From assembly GCA_009920595.1 (NCBI GenBank), contig RFZR01000100.1, forward strand, positions 1 to 6,301: a stretch of 6,301 nt of DNA, in the 5' to 3' direction. Positions 5,791 through 6,301 of the stretch are shown here, in pieces. The first letter of the stretch is position 1. Every line of letters begins with the position of its first letter. Origin of the DNA: Alphaproteobacteria bacterium. Its GTDB lineage: Bacteria > Pseudomonadota > Alphaproteobacteria > Rhizobiales > Beijerinckiaceae. The position numbers and the translations under genes were made by a program. The notes beneath the pieces are model-generated. The model made no database searches. It was not told the origin of the DNA and saw nothing but the letters and a program-made list of their open reading frames with translations.

Positions 5791-6120
5791 TTAATTGGCA
5801 GCTTCGGCTTGCTTGATGATTGTGAGCAAACCGGTATCTTGGTTCGACGAGTCGCAGAGTTCTTTCACTTTATTTGAGTTTTTCTCAAATCTATCAAGAT
5901 CGAATGTCGTATCGTCCGACTTACCGCCCATAAAACCATCGGCCCAAACCAAGATATACGACAATTGGTCTGCATTGAATTTTAGAAGATCCGCACATTT
6001 AATTGCCGAAATATCCAAAACATTTGCTTTAGCAGGCCCAGAAACATTGCAAAAAAGAGCGAAGCCAAGGACCAACGCAAACTTGGAAAAACGCGAAAAC
6101 TTACCGATTACGATATTCAT
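5791..6120 (-). CDS. Small secreted HdeA/HdeB-like protein
   Basis: This 109-residue precursor has a clear Sec signal peptide: basic KFSRFSK, hydrophobic core FALVLGFALF, and likely cleavage after AKA at residue 32. The mature part is about 77 residues. It carries two cysteines, C42 (IKCADLL) and C89 (KELCDSS), plus the central WADGFMGG (59-66). That layout matches HdeA/HdeB-family proteins, small helical periplasmic proteins with one disulfide. E. coli HdeA and HdeB are acid-activated chaperones; many alphaproteobacterial relatives are uncharacterised. The residue before C24 is F, so there is no lipobox. I chose the ATG at 6120: GGGGGG lies 9 nt upstream and the signal peptide then starts normally. 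A TTG at 6165 would add 15 residues (FFSGQSLFIGGCVS) that spoil it. The gene appears monocistronic, with its own terminator. The family call is by pattern and moderately sure. Confidence 0.75.
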   Translation of the reverse strand: MNIVIGKFSRFSKFALVLGFALFCNVSGPAKANVLDISAIKCADLLKFNADQLSYILVWADGFMGGKSDDTTFDLDRFEKNSNKVKELCDSSNQDTGLLTIIKQAEAAN

Positions 6121-6301
6121 ACTAACACACCCCCCAATGAACAACGATTGACCAGAAAAAAACAAACGAATCGGCGTGGGGCGGCCTTAGCCATTCTTAA
6201 ACATATTAGATTGCCATCAGCCGCCTCGAATTGAAGTTTAAACCCATAAAAGAACTCCATTTTGATAGAAACGGTGCTAAGTTGACAAATTTCTATATTT
6301 C
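6121..6301. promoter_or_regulatory. Upstream region of the HdeA-like gene; possible outward -35 box at the edge
   Basis: This region holds no gene that I can support. It must contain the promoter of the HdeA-like gene on the minus strand, but I cannot place its boxes with confidence; TAATAT near 6206-6211 is a possible -10 without a good -35. On the plus strand a perfect TTGACA occurs at 6282-6287. Its -10 would fall just beyond the window end, so a divergent gene to the right is possible. Confidence 0.35.

Noticed and set aside
6121..6165. Upstream TTG start at 6165 for the HdeA-like gene.
   Set aside because: It would put 15 extra residues before a well-formed signal peptide. The ATG at 6120 has a nearby G-rich ribosome-binding site.
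6117..6260. A 47-codon minus-strand ORF (starting MEFFYGFK) whose stop overlaps the ATG of the HdeA-like gene as ATGA.
   Set aside because: The overlap suggests translational coupling, but there is no Shine-Dalgarno sequence before its ATG and the protein resembles nothing I know. The HdeA-like gene has its own GGGGGG site inside this ORF. It more likely lies in the promoter and leader region.

Overview
The window looks like chromosomal DNA from a Gram-negative bacterium, most likely an alphaproteobacterium with only moderate GC content. This is an inference from the protein families (an HdeA/HdeB-like exported protein of the type common in Hyphomicrobiales, and an L-idonate/5-ketogluconate dehydrogenase pair) and from overall codon use. 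There are no rRNA, tRNA, CRISPR, IS or phage features.

Layout, left to right. Positions 2-127 may be the 3' end of an unrecognised gene cut by the window edge. Two plus-strand genes follow in tandem with a 25-bp gap (187-822 and 848-1516). Both encode small 2-oxoglutarate/Fe(II)-dependent oxygenases with HxD...H...R metal and cosubstrate motifs. Convergent to them is a minus-strand short-chain dehydrogenase of the gluconate 5-dehydrogenase type (1551-2192). It shares a short divergent promoter region with a plus-strand zinc alcohol dehydrogenase of the L-idonate 5-dehydrogenase type (2287-3321). Next come a minus-strand DHA1-type MFS transporter (3336-4484), a minus-strand phytanoyl-CoA-dioxygenase-family protein (4626-5501, the third 2OG/Fe(II) enzyme in the window), and a small minus-strand secreted HdeA/HdeB-like protein (5791-6120).

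How the genes may work together. The two dehydrogenases are the classical pair that would turn L-idonate into 5-keto-D-gluconate and then D-gluconate. No gluconate kinase and no GntP-type permease is present in the window. The short-chain dehydrogenase keeps its cofactor site and catalytic triad but lacks about 40 residues between 'GPGY' and 'DASSFVNG', the region that normally forms the substrate lid. This gene is therefore either a decayed pathway member or an unusual variant. The tandem oxygenases probably act on a common or related substrate, but the sequence does not say which.

Regulatory structure is concentrated in the minus-gene leaders. There is a 27-bp near-perfect palindrome upstream of the MFS gene, a 9-bp-arm inverted repeat upstream of the PhyH gene, and a perfect 18-bp-stem bidirectional terminator downstream of the HdeA-like gene. 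A sigma70-like plus-strand promoter faces straight into that terminator, which could produce a very short RNA. I see no clearly new multi-gene system. The best leads are the internally deleted dehydrogenase, the tandem oxygenases, and the promoter-terminator pair.
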